A program made the position numbers and the translations under genes. Under the pieces are notes generated by a model that ran no database searches, was not told where the DNA came from, and saw only the letters and a program-made list of their open reading frames with translations. Below, piece by piece: positions 15,185 through 23,074 of a DNA stretch of 33,002 nucleotides. The stretch comes from JAPLDB01 sp964356415 (GTDB taxonomy: Bacteria; Bacteroidota; Bacteroidia; AKYH767-A; 2013-40CM-41-45). Within the stretch, counting starts at the first letter, position 1; every line of letters begins with the position of its first letter. The stretch is from contig CAYHHK010000036.1 of NCBI GenBank assembly GCA_964356415.1, positions 1-33,002 on the forward strand, in the 5' to 3' direction.

Positions 15185-16397
15185 TTAGGATTCATTTCTC
15201 TCAAGCAGCACAACGTTTTCCACATGGTTTGTTTGCGGGAACATATCTACCGGCTGCGATTTGACAAGCCTGTATTTCAGCGAAAGGTTCCTAATATCGC
15301 GTACTTGTGTAATTGGATTGCAACTGATATAAACAATACGCGCTGCGCCGGATTCAAGTAGTTTTTTTATTCCTTCCCTGTGCATCCCTGCCCGCGGGGG
15401 ATCTGTAATGATTACATCCGGTTTCCCATATTGATCAAAAATTCCTGCAGCAAGAATATCCTTCAGGTCGCCGGAGATAAAAGAGGCATTGCTGATCTCA
15501 TTGATCCGCGCATTTATTTTTGCATCTTCAATGGCCTGCTCAGCGTTGTCGATCCCGATTACTTTTTTTGCGAGATGCGAAACGAACAAGGCAATCGTCC
15601 CGGTTCCGGTGTAGAGATCGTAAACGGTTTCTTCACCCGTAAGTTCTGCAAATGAGCGCGCCAGTTTATACAGCTGCTGCGTTTGCAAAGTATTCGTCTG
15701 GTAAAAAGAAGAAGGCCCTGTTCTGAACACAAGATTCTCCATTTTGTATTCAATGAATTCTTTGCCTGCAAAATGAACATGAGGAGTTTCAGACCGCATA
15801 CCATCCTTCCGCGGACGGATGGTATAAAACAATGATACCAGCGACGGGGAATTCGATTTTAGAAAATTCATCACTGCTTCGATCTTTTCCTTTTCATCTT
15901 TTCCAAAACCAACAATGGCCATTACTTCACCACCATCCCCAAACCTGATGGTGAGCGTGCGCAGGAATCCTGTTTCATGCCGCACATCATAAAAACTGAA
16001 ATCATTTTCCAAAGCAAATTCCCTTAGTCCTTTCATTACTTGTACTGCAAAATCGTCTGTAAGGAAACATTCTTCAATGTTCATAATCCTGTCGTTGTTT
16101 CCTTTNNNNNNNNNNNNNNNNNNNNNNNNNNNNNNNNNNNNNNNNNNNNNNNNNNNNNNNNNNNNNNNNNNNNNNNNNNNNNNNNNNNNNNNNNNNNNNN
16201 NNNNNCTTCTTCAGCGAAAGAATCTTTCCCGTGGCCAGCGTTTTGTCCTTTGGAAATGACTTGACCATCTGCACATCAGCCACATCACCAGGAACACCTT
16301 TGTCGACAAACACTTTAATGTCATGGTGCATTCCAAATGGCTTTCCGTCTGTGGTAAGACCAAGGATCTCGAAATCGGGGACAACTATACCGGGCAT
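15185..16397 (-). CDS. rlmD: 23S rRNA (uracil-C5)-methyltransferase RlmD, interrupted by gap
   Basis: Two pieces of one gene flank the gap. The 5' piece (16397-16206) encodes a TRAM-like OB domain (MPGIVVPDFEILGLTTDGKP to VDKGVPGDVADVQMV). The 3' piece (16105-15185) encodes the SAM-dependent methyltransferase: the SAM loop VYDLYTGTGTIALF, the conserved ITDPPRAGMH, and catalytic Cys in VYISCNPITQ. RlmD methylates U1939 of 23S rRNA in E. coli. Members with about 470 residues usually carry a four-Cys iron-sulfur site between the two domains; that part is missing here and must lie in the gap. The total outside the gap is about 370 residues, so roughly 300 bp are hidden. The paralogous enzyme RlmC is less likely because the TRAM domain is present. 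Confidence 0.88.
16106..16205. other. Assembly gap (100 N placeholder) in rlmD
   Basis: Exactly 100 N. By comparison with the normal RlmD length, about 300 bp, probably including the Fe-S cluster cysteines, are absent. Confidence 0.85.
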
Positions 16398-16507
16398 GGA
16401 ATTGAGGAAATTGTGTTTCTTATCCGAGCGCAAAGAAAGCAAGACAATTTTAACTTTTACACTTAACTTTATTTTCGGAGTTTTGCCGTATAAATAAACC
16501 TTTTCAA

Positions 16508-18109
16508 ATGAATAAAATTTACTCAGCATTTTTATCAGCATCAATTTTTATTTCATCACTCGTCTCAGCACAGCAGGCACAGTGGCTCAATTCAACACCC
16601 GTCAATTACAACCTGAATCCTGAAATGCCACGACAGCCGGCATGTATTTCCGGTTCTCATATTTATGCTGCGCAACTAGTTGATTTCGGCCTAAGTTTCG
16701 GAATTGACATTTTTGGTTCCATGGCCATTGATTGCTACGATACAAGCAGTGTGCTTCTTTGGTCTTTCCCGATGGGACAAAAGCTCGTTGTTAAAAGCAT
16801 TGCTGCTGATGCAACAGGGAATGTATTTATCAGCGGAGCATATATGGAAACGCTTCATTTAGGCGGAACAGATTCATTGGTAAACACCGGTTCCGGATTT
16901 ACTACCAACCTGTTTTTACTTTCCCTCGATGCTTCAGGGATTCTGAGATGGAAGAGGAATGTCACTCTCTTAAGTGCCGATGCATCTAACATTTCAGCAC
17001 TTGCCATTGATCCTCAGGAGAACTGCTGGTATGCACTGGAATATTTCGACAGCACATCAATTAAAAAACTGGATGTTAACGGGAATGACATACAATCATT
17101 TCTAATCCAGGGAACACGGACGATGGGCAGTTTTAGTTTTGACCCGAATGGGAATATGTTTATCGCCGGCTCTTCCGGATCAATTACCTTAAATGTAAAT
17201 GGTTTTTCAGTAAATGTTCCGGAGACATATATGATGTTTGTATCACGCATCAATGTTGCAGGTACAACATCCTGGATACAGCTTGCACATGATCAGACTT
17301 TTCAAAGCCCTCAAATTGTTGCGACAGCCAATGGCGATGCATACGTAAGCGGGAATTTGATGGACAGCACATCTTTCGGCAATGTGGTATTCGACGGACC
17401 GCAATGGGTCTATGATATTTTTCTAACGAAGGTTGACAGTTCAGGTAATTTCAGCTGGGGTGTTGAAGTACCTGAAACGCCCAATATTACCGGCGATTTT
17501 CAATGCGGAAAGAATAATTTTATTGATGCCGATGACGCAGGGAATGTTTATTTGTCAGGAACCATTCGTGGAACGGTTGACTGGGGTAATGGTGTAATCT
17601 CCGATGCAGGTTCAATTCCATCCAATGGTATTTCAATCATCAGTTTTGACAACAATGGAATTGCGCGGTGGCAGTTAACCGCCGGTGCAACGGGTTTTGT
17701 AACTCCATATTCTGTTTTCACCGGGGACCAGGACGATTGTTATTTTTCTTCCTCTGCCGTAGGCACTGTAACTTTTGATTCCCTCACCACCAACCAGGGC
17801 GGAAACTACGCTTTTGTGCTTGGGAAAATAAATTCTTCATCCACAACTGCGATCAATGAACCGACTGAAGAAGGAGAATTGTTTGTGTATCCGAATCCGG
17901 TGAAAGAAAAGTTGGCAATAGGCAGTAGGCAGTATGCAATTAATTCCGTTTCAATTTATAATGCATTGGGAACAATTGAAATGGATATAGAGGTGCCCGT
18001 CACAAATAGTTTAATGTCTATAGAAATGGATATTTCTAAACTTCCATCAGGCATTTATTTTTTACTCGCTGGAAATGTCAGAACAAAATTCATCGTTCAG
18101 CACAATTAG
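16508..18109 (+). CDS. Secreted propeller-like protein with T9SS sorting domain
   Basis: This 533-residue protein has a signal peptide (residues 1-21, ending SLVSAQQ). A long beta-propeller-like region carries SBBP-type repeats (for example IAADATGNVFISGAYMET, IVATANGDAYVSGNLMDS, DADDAGNVYLSGTIRGTV). A T9SS type A sorting domain spans about 455-533 (LFVYPNPVKEKL to LPSGIYFLLAGN). Export to the surface is expected; a binding or adhesive role is usual for such repeats but not shown. Within the sorting domain the segment LAIGSRQYAI is encoded by GGCAATAGGCAGTAGGCAGT-like DNA that looks like an inserted repeat. The gene ends 4 bp from the convergent gene at 18114, with no room for a terminator. 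Confidence 0.88.
   Translation: MNKIYSAFLSASIFISSLVSAQQAQWLNSTPVNYNLNPEMPRQPACISGSHIYAAQLVDFGLSFGIDIFGSMAIDCYDTSSVLLWSFPMGQKLVVKSIAADATGNVFISGAYMETLHLGGTDSLVNTGSGFTTNLFLLSLDASGILRWKRNVTLLSADASNISALAIDPQENCWYALEYFDSTSIKKLDVNGNDIQSFLIQGTRTMGSFSFDPNGNMFIAGSSGSITLNVNGFSVNVPETYMMFVSRINVAGTTSWIQLAHDQTFQSPQIVATANGDAYVSGNLMDSTSFGNVVFDGPQWVYDIFLTKVDSSGNFSWGVEVPETPNITGDFQCGKNNFIDADDAGNVYLSGTIRGTVDWGNGVISDAGSIPSNGISIISFDNNGIARWQLTAGATGFVTPYSVFTGDQDDCYFSSSAVGTVTFDSLTTNQGGNYAFVLGKINSSSTTAINEPTEEGELFVYPNPVKEKLAIGSRQYAINSVSIYNALGTIEMDIEVPVTNSLMSIEMDISKLPSGIYFLLAGNVRTKFIVQHN
17912..17942. repeat. GGCAGTA-type repeat inside a coding sequence
   Basis: TTGGCAATAGGCAGTAGGCA and the following bases form direct repeats of a GGCAGTA-like heptamer and read in frame as LAIGSRQYAI within the T9SS sorting domain, between the YPNPVKEK and VSIYNALG motifs where one short strand is expected. 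It looks like an interspersed repeat captured in frame. Confidence 0.5.
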
Positions 18110-18113
18110 ATTA

Positions 18114-18749
18114 TTACTCTGCTGTTACTAATTTACAATTGGATGGTAACTTAAACATGCTGTCTGATACTTTTGTTTTTTCAACCTTCTTACAAACCAT
18201 TTCCACTGTGAATTTTATATCCGGGTAAAGATTGATTACATGCGAGTATTGCATGATGAAACCATCGATGCCATTAAAAAAGTATTGCGTATTGCTTGCG
18301 TATAATTGACTTGTGAACCATACTTCCATTGTTTGACCATCATTATAGCTGACGATGGCTTTCTTACATTTTAGTCCTGCAATGTCTTTTAATTCGCCTG
18401 TTACTTTAACAGAATAATTCCTGAATGCCAACGCCTGGTTATCTTCCTTTTCTTTCCAAGTCATTTTTGTTGCTACGTCTTGCTCAGGAGTTCCCATAGA
18501 GAGTATTTCCTTTTTTGACGGGTCAACGATATTCACCCAACGTCCCGCATTGTCATATTCTTCCCTGCTTTTCCCTTTCTTAAAATAAACTGTTAATCCC
18601 TTCCCAAGGTTTGCCAGAGTTTGAGGGCTGACAGATTCTGCATCAGGATAATTGAATTCAAATGTTGCAACCCCTTCTTCCATTTTCTCCTGTGAGAAAG
18701 CATTCAAATGAAAAAATAGTAATGCCGTGAATAAAATTATAATCTTCAT
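18114..18749 (-). CDS. Secreted DUF4412/GLPGLI-like protein
   Basis: This 211-residue protein has a signal peptide (1-20, ending NAFSQ). Its body resembles the Bacteroidota DUF4412/GLPGLI group: an opening strand EEGVATFEFNYP, a central KDIAGLKCKKAIVSYNDGQT followed by MEVWFTSQL, then NGIDGFIMQYSHVINLYPDIKF, and a C-terminal VSDSMFKLPSNCK. Family members are periplasmic or outer-membrane-associated with unknown function. It is the last gene of a minus-strand run (20217, 19728, 18749), but the repeat block at 18759-18911 separates it from its upstream neighbour. Confidence 0.75.
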   Translation of the reverse strand: MKIIILFTALLFFHLNAFSQEKMEEGVATFEFNYPDAESVSPQTLANLGKGLTVYFKKGKSREEYDNAGRWVNIVDPSKKEILSMGTPEQDVATKMTWKEKEDNQALAFRNYSVKVTGELKDIAGLKCKKAIVSYNDGQTMEVWFTSQLYASNTQYFFNGIDGFIMQYSHVINLYPDIKFTVEMVCKKVEKTKVSDSMFKLPSNCKLVTAE

Positions 18750-18758
18750 TTTATTTAT

Positions 18759-18911
18759 TGACTAATGACTTACGGTTGACCGGCTATTTCCAATGACTTT
18801 TGACCAATGACCAAATGACAGCTGTTTGGCTGTTTCCAATGACTATTGACTTAATGACTAATGACGGCTTTCCCGGCTGCTTCCCCCCTTCGGGGGCCAG
18901 GGGGCCGGCTG
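18759..18911. repeat. TGACTAATGAC plus GGCTGTT repeat block
   Basis: It is built from the modules seen at 7891-8015 (GACTAATGAC, TGACCAATGACC, GGCTGTTT). It ends in a GC-rich palindrome (CCCCCCTTCGGGGG, then CCAGGGGGCCGGCTGTT) that reaches to 2 nt beyond the methyltransferase stop codon. The GC-rich part, reversed, matches the insert in nrdA at about 28219-28255. Confidence 0.8.
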
Positions 18912-18912
18912 T

Positions 18913-19728
18913 TCATTTCCACGCTTTCACAATCAACCCCGTCCCCGTAGGATGTTTCATATTCGTGTCGAAATAATTCAGCATGAAAGAAACAGGATAT
19001 GCTATCACATAATAAAAAGGAAGGATAATGAAAAAGAGTTTGGACACTCCCAGCATCTGAATCGGGTATTTCATCGACAACCTCCAGGCGATTTTTCCTG
19101 GAGCACCGTAGGAATAACGCGCATCCACTTTTGAAAATCCGGCTCTGCGCAGTTTGTCTTCAATGTCTTTGATGTTGTAACCATCGCGTACATGCTCTTC
19201 GATGAAAGAAGATTCATCATCGCCATGCACGTCACTTCCGCCCTGGTCGCTGGGTGTGGAGATTAGAAGCATTCCGCCTTTTTTCATGGATGCATGAAAA
19301 TTCCTAAACACCAGTTCGTCTTCAAGAATATGTTCCATCACATCTACAGAAAGAACCAGGTCATACGAATCAGGCTTTTGAAATTTGGTAAGATCTACGA
19401 TTTCAAATTTCACATTCGATGCACCAATACTTTGAAAAAATTTATTGCAATCAGCCACCTGTTCGTCTTTTACATCTACAGCGAGAATGTTGCAACCCTT
19501 AAACCTTTTCCACATCCAATAGGAATACTGCCCATATCCCGAACCCGCATCCAGGATTTCGATTCCCCTCTCCTTAGGAGAGGGGTTAGGGGTGAGGCCT
19601 CCCAGCTCTTTATGTACATGCCACGCCCTCAGCAACAGCAAATCCAGCAAATTGTAAAACAACTTCCGTAAACCTGCAGAGCGGTTAAACACATTACCGA
19701 GTGTGCGTTTGATGGGATCGTATTGCAT
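18913..19728 (-). CDS. Class I SAM-dependent methyltransferase
   Basis: This 271-residue protein has a Rossmann methyltransferase domain over about 55-170: motif I ILDAGSGYGQYSYW, the acidic residue of motif II in ILAVDVKDEQ, motif IV DLVLSVDVMEHI, and motif V MKKGGMLLISTPS. The C-terminus has a hydrophobic segment (VSKLFFIILPFYYVIAYPVS), suggesting membrane association. Its substrate is unknown; quinone, lipid or surface-sugar methylation are all possible. Residues about 43-54 (GLTPNPSPKERG) come from an in-frame palindromic repeat between the N-terminal helices and motif I. The gene is downstream of rbfA on the same strand, with a repeat filling the 123-bp gap between them. Confidence 0.88.
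   Translation of the reverse strand: MQYDPIKRTLGNVFNRSAGLRKLFYNLLDLLLLRAWHVHKELGGLTPNPSPKERGIEILDAGSGYGQYSYWMWKRFKGCNILAVDVKDEQVADCNKFFQSIGASNVKFEIVDLTKFQKPDSYDLVLSVDVMEHILEDELVFRNFHASMKKGGMLLISTPSDQGGSDVHGDDESSFIEEHVRDGYNIKDIEDKLRRAGFSKVDARYSYGAPGKIAWRLSMKYPIQMLGVSKLFFIILPFYYVIAYPVSFMLNYFDTNMKHPTGTGLIVKAWK
19562..19604. repeat. In-frame palindromic repeat in the methyltransferase gene
   Basis: CCCCTCTCCT (19565-19574) is perfectly inverted as AGGAGAGGGG (19576-19585), followed by GTTAGGGGTGAGGCC-like sequence to about 19600. Read on the minus strand it encodes GLTPNPSPKERG. The same peptide recurs in many unrelated Bacteroidota proteins, as expected of a mobile palindrome tolerated in reading frames. 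Confidence 0.8.
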
Positions 19729-19732
19729 AATG

Positions 19733-19856
19733 CTGATTTGAAAAAGTGCTAATTTGAAAATTTGAAGATGTGACGATGTGCTGATTTGAAGATGAATTGA
19801 AAACAGTACCGGATTTACATCCTCAAATTTTCAAATCGGTTTATTTTCAAATCAGG
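19733..19856. repeat. GATTTGAAAATTTGAAGATG palindromic repeat
   Basis: Copies of CTGATTTGAA and AATTTGAAAATTTGAAGATG on the left (19733-19795) are mirrored by CATCCTCAAATTTTCAAATC (about 19819-19838) and TTTTCAAATCA on the right. The element fills the entire space between the methyltransferase start and rbfA. Its right end contains the TCA that is the rbfA stop codon. Confidence 0.8.
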
Positions 19857-20217
19857 TATTTGGGTTTTGCGGTGTCTGTGAATCCTTCAGAAGTTTCTCG
19901 ATCTTCTCCACATAATCCAGTGAGTCATCCAGAAAAAATTTAAGCGCTGGAATAATACGCGCCTGGTGCCTGATGCTGTCGCCCAGCCGCTTGCGGATTT
20001 CCTTGTTATGTGAATCGATTTCTTCCAATACCTTTTTACTGTCAGGCATACCGAAAATGCTTACATATACTTTGGCAATTCCAAGGTCGGGGCTTACGCG
20101 CACGTTTGTTACGGTAACGAATGCCTTACCATAGTAATCACGTCCATTGCGTTGAAAGATCTCACCGATCTCTTTTTGTATCAGTTTTGAATATTTTTCC
20201 TGGCGGGTACTGTCCAT
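19852..20217 (-). CDS. rbfA: Ribosome-binding factor A
   Basis: This 121-residue protein is a KH-domain maturation factor of the 30S subunit, needed for 16S rRNA 5'-end processing and cold adaptation in E. coli. Recognised from the N-terminal TRQEKYSKLIQKEIGEIF, the central VTVTNVRVSPDLGIAKVYVS and the C-terminal HQARIIPALKFFLDDSLDY, with normal spacing and length. The last residues (TPQNPNT) and the TGA come next to or from the interspersed repeat downstream, so the original C-terminus may have been trimmed or replaced. A TATCTTCG box lies 4 nt before the ATG. Confidence 0.95.
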   Translation of the reverse strand: MDSTRQEKYSKLIQKEIGEIFQRNGRDYYGKAFVTVTNVRVSPDLGIAKVYVSIFGMPDSKKVLEEIDSHNKEIRKRLGDSIRHQARIIPALKFFLDDSLDYVEKIEKLLKDSQTPQNPNT

Positions 20218-20303
20218 CGCGCGAAGATAGAAATTCAGTGGAAGAAAAAGCGAAATGGATAGCCCAATTAAAAGAACAAAAATGGATAAAGTGCCCTTAT
20301 TCC

Positions 20304-20933
20304 TTAATATGAAGGTTTTCTAATCTTACCTATGTTACCGCTTAATATAATTCCGTAGTCAGAATGTTTGTGATAGTTGTAATATAAATCCAGGCTGAAT
20401 CCCGAATACAATCCTGTCCCCAATAATTTCAGGTTAAATGGAATTCCGGTATAATGGAAAATATCCATTTCATAGACCCGGCTATCAGGTGGTATCCAAC
20501 CAATGATTGGGCCATTTCCTTTCTGATGATATTCTCCCCTATAAAGACCACTTCCCCAACTTATACCTGAGTATCCGATAAGAGCCAAGTGAGGCAGAAT
20601 ATACTTTCCGTATCCAATCATGAATGATTTATTGTACAAACGGATTAATCTGTTCTTTGGCAAGTCTGGAGCTCCAAAAAAACTTTGAGCTTTAGGTTCT
20701 GATTTTTGATGGTCATCATATTGAAACTCAAAAAATACTTTTTGATGAAATGATCCTTCAACCGCAACCCTTAAACCTAGAATGGAATTAAAATTATCTG
20801 TATACGAAAGGCATGAACCAAATGATCCCCACAGAAAAACGTTTTCTGTCTTGTTCTTTTTCTCCTGTGCGAATACAAGTAATGGAAGAAGAAGATGAAA
20901 CACGAATGCATATTTGCATGAATTGTTCTTCAC
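20304..20933 (-). CDS. Putative outer-membrane beta-barrel-like protein
   Basis: A protein of about 209 residues from a GTG at 20933 (MKNNSCKYAFVFHLLLPL), which gives a clean signal peptide ending VFAQ; a TTG at 20951 is the longer alternative. The mature part is rich in aromatic and alternating residues (FLWGSFGSCLSYTDNFNSILGL, VFFEFQYDDHQ, GFSLDLYYNYHKHSDYGIIL), typical of a small beta-barrel or conserved Bacteroidota outer-membrane protein. I recognise no named family. TACTTTTG lies 5 nt before the GTG. The gene is divergent from the ABC exporter at 21028. Confidence 0.65.
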   Translation of the reverse strand: MKNNSCKYAFVFHLLLPLLVFAQEKKNKTENVFLWGSFGSCLSYTDNFNSILGLRVAVEGSFHQKVFFEFQYDDHQKSEPKAQSFFGAPDLPKNRLIRLYNKSFMIGYGKYILPHLALIGYSGISWGSGLYRGEYHQKGNGPIIGWIPPDSRVYEMDIFHYTGIPFNLKLLGTGLYSGFSLDLYYNYHKHSDYGIILSGNIGKIRKPSY

Positions 20934-20938
20934 AGATT

Positions 20939-20946
20939 CAAAAGTA
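20939..20946 (-). promoter_or_regulatory. Start-proximal -7 element, barrel-like gene
   Basis: The minus strand reads TACTTTTG, matching TAnnTTTG, then five bases and the GTG at 20933. It supports the GTG start over the TTG at 20951, which would lie upstream of the predicted transcription start. Confidence 0.45.
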
Positions 20947-21015
20947 CACAATGAGATTTACATCGTATTTTTACCATCCCTTTAATATTAAAATAAACAC
21001 TTCCGGTTACTCGTT

Positions 21016-21023
21016 TATCTTTG
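21016..21023 (+). promoter_or_regulatory. Start-proximal -7 element, ABC exporter
   Basis: TATCTTTG followed by four bases and the GTG at 21028. The predicted transcript would begin at about the start codon, so a leaderless message is likely. There is no clear TTG at -33. Confidence 0.5.
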
Positions 21024-21027
21024 CCAC

Positions 21028-22851
21028 GTGAAAAACTACTTCCGCCTCCTCAGCAACATTAAGAACTACAAGGGCAACGTTGCCCTGAATGTACTGTTCA
21101 ACTTACTTTCAGTAGTGTTTTCACTTTTTTCGCTGACCATGATTGCGCCTTTCCTGAATGTGCTCTTCAGCCAGGAAGCCCAATATACGTTGCAGCCGTG
21201 GAGCATGTCGGTAAAAGTATTGCTGAACAACTTCAACTATTTCCTATCCGATTACATTGCCATTCATGGAAAAGTAGAAGCCCTCGCTTTGATCTCTGTC
21301 ATGGTTGTCATCATGTTTTTTATGAAGAATTTATTCCGTTACCTCGGGCAGTTTTTCATATCTCCCGTACGCACCGGCATCGTCCGTGACCTGCGCAACA
21401 GGATGTATGATAAAGTATTGAACCTTCCGCTGAGTTATTTCAGCAATGAACGCAAAGGCGACCTCATCTCGCGCATGAGCAACGACGTTTGGGAAATCGA
21501 ATGGAGCATTTTTCAAAGCATTGAAGTCATGTTTCGCGAGCCGCTAACGGTGATACTATTTCTAACCACCATGTTCATCATGAGCGCCAAGCTAACCCTG
21601 TTTGTGCTGATCCTTTTACCGATTGCCGGGTTCCTGATCGGTGCGATTGGCAGTGGGCTGAGAAAATCATCTGCAAAAGCAAAACACCAGATGGGTTTGC
21701 TCATCAGTACGATTGAAGAAACACTGGGCGGACTGAGGGTAATCAAAGCCTTTGCGGCAGAAAATTTTTCTAAGAAGAAGTTTGCGCATATTAACAATGA
21801 ACACAAACGTTTTGAAACGAAATCGCTGCACAGGAAAGACCTCAGCTCCCCTATGAGTGAGTTCCTGGGTGCTGTTTCGATGTCTGTTGTGCTTTACTTC
21901 GGCGGCAAACTGGTGCTTGACGGAAATGCACTGGAGCCCTCTGCTTTCATCGCCTTCATCGCCATTTTCTCCCAGCTCATTCCTCCTGCCAAAACATTTA
22001 CCGATGCTTATTACAACGTGCAGAAAGGCCTGGCATCTGCTGAACGCATCAATAAAATCCTGGATGCCGAAATTTCGATCCGTGACAATGAATCCCCAAT
22101 CCACCTGATAGATTTCAACCATTCCGTTGAATACAGGAATGTTTCCTTTGCTTACATCAAAGGTGATCTGGGATGGGTGCTGAAGGATTTTAACCTGAAA
22201 ATTGAAAAAGGAAAGACGATTGCATTGGTTGGGCAAAGCGGATCAGGAAAAACTACGATTGCAGATTTGTTGCCCCGTTTTTACGATCTTGAAATTGGAG
22301 AAATATTACTTGACGGAGAAAACATCAAGGATTACCGCCTTAATGATCTGCGAAAAATGATGGGTATCGTCACGCAGGAAAGCATCTTGTTCAATGACAC
22401 TGTGTTCAACAACATTGCTTTCGGGATGGAAAATGCCACGGAAGCAGATGTGATCAGTGCGGCGAAGATTGCCAATGCACATGAATTCATTATTCAGATG
22501 CCTGATGGTTACCAGACCAATATTGGTGACCGCGGTGGAAAAATGAGTGGTGGACAACGCCAGCGGCTCAGCATTGCAAGGGCAGTTTTAAAGAACCCTC
22601 CAATACTCATTCTTGATGAAGCTACTTCGGCTCTTGATACTGAGAGTGAACGACTGGTTCAGGATGCAATTACGCGCCTGATGGAAAACAGGACTGCGCT
22701 TGTAATCGCCCATCGCCTTTCCACTATACAACATGCTGATGAAATCATTGTGCTGAAGAAAGGTGAAATTATTGAGCGCGGAAAGCACAACGAACTGCTT
22801 TCCAAAAACGGGGAATACAGGAAGCTGTATGACTTGCAGATGTTTGTGTGA
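21028..22851 (+). CDS. ABC exporter, fused membrane and ATPase domains (MsbA-like)
   Basis: This 607-residue inner-membrane half-transporter acts as a dimer. The GTG at 21028 is the only start that keeps the first helix. Six membrane helices lie within about residues 15-320, and the coupling region RNRMYDKVLNLPLSYFSNERKGDLISRMSND is visible. The ATPase domain is complete: Walker A GQSGSGKTT (402-410), Q-loop VTQESILF, signature SGGQR (507-511), Walker B ILILDE (526-531) with SALD, and switch His562 in IAHRLST. Proteins of this type flip lipid A core, other lipids or hydrophobic compounds; lipid A export is plausible but not proven. It is divergent from the gene at 20304 and resembles the truncated exporter at 8116-9179 in architecture only. 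Confidence 0.93.
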   Translation: MKNYFRLLSNIKNYKGNVALNVLFNLLSVVFSLFSLTMIAPFLNVLFSQEAQYTLQPWSMSVKVLLNNFNYFLSDYIAIHGKVEALALISVMVVIMFFMKNLFRYLGQFFISPVRTGIVRDLRNRMYDKVLNLPLSYFSNERKGDLISRMSNDVWEIEWSIFQSIEVMFREPLTVILFLTTMFIMSAKLTLFVLILLPIAGFLIGAIGSGLRKSSAKAKHQMGLLISTIEETLGGLRVIKAFAAENFSKKKFAHINNEHKRFETKSLHRKDLSSPMSEFLGAVSMSVVLYFGGKLVLDGNALEPSAFIAFIAIFSQLIPPAKTFTDAYYNVQKGLASAERINKILDAEISIRDNESPIHLIDFNHSVEYRNVSFAYIKGDLGWVLKDFNLKIEKGKTIALVGQSGSGKTTIADLLPRFYDLEIGEILLDGENIKDYRLNDLRKMMGIVTQESILFNDTVFNNIAFGMENATEADVISAAKIANAHEFIIQMPDGYQTNIGDRGGKMSGGQRQRLSIARAVLKNPPILILDEATSALDTESERLVQDAITRLMENRTALVIAHRLSTIQHADEIIVLKKGEIIERGKHNELLSKNGEYRKLYDLQMFV

Positions 22852-23017
22852 GAAAAGCACCAAGTATACTGTACAAAGTATTAAGTTAGTAGAGCACAGC
22901 GCGCGGATTTCCCTTTAAGGGTCAGGGTGCGCGGGAGAGGAATCTTAGCATTCAGGTTCATTGTGATACTGTTTTTCGCATCCTTTCATAATTTTAAGTT
23001 GCCGGGTTGAAAACAAA

Positions 23018-23062
23018 TTACGTAATTTGCGTTACGTAAATCCCGTTACGTAATTTACGTAA
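23018..23062. promoter_or_regulatory. Cluster of four TTACGTAA palindromes
   Basis: TTACGTAA occurs at 23018, 23032, 23046 and 23055 (steps 14, 14, 9), embedded in AAATTACGTAATTT-like context, ending 12 bp before the ATG of the ATPase gene. An 8-bp palindrome four times within 45 bp is far beyond chance. It is most likely an operator through which the downstream protein or another factor controls the gene. Iteron-like use is a less likely alternative. Confidence 0.8.
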
Positions 23063-23074
23063 TAATAGAGCCCC

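Noticed and set aside
16398..16544. N-terminal extension of RlmD to 16544
   Set aside because: The extra 49 residues precede the TRAM domain, match no family part, and overlap the start of the divergent gene at 16508. ATG at 16397 fits better.
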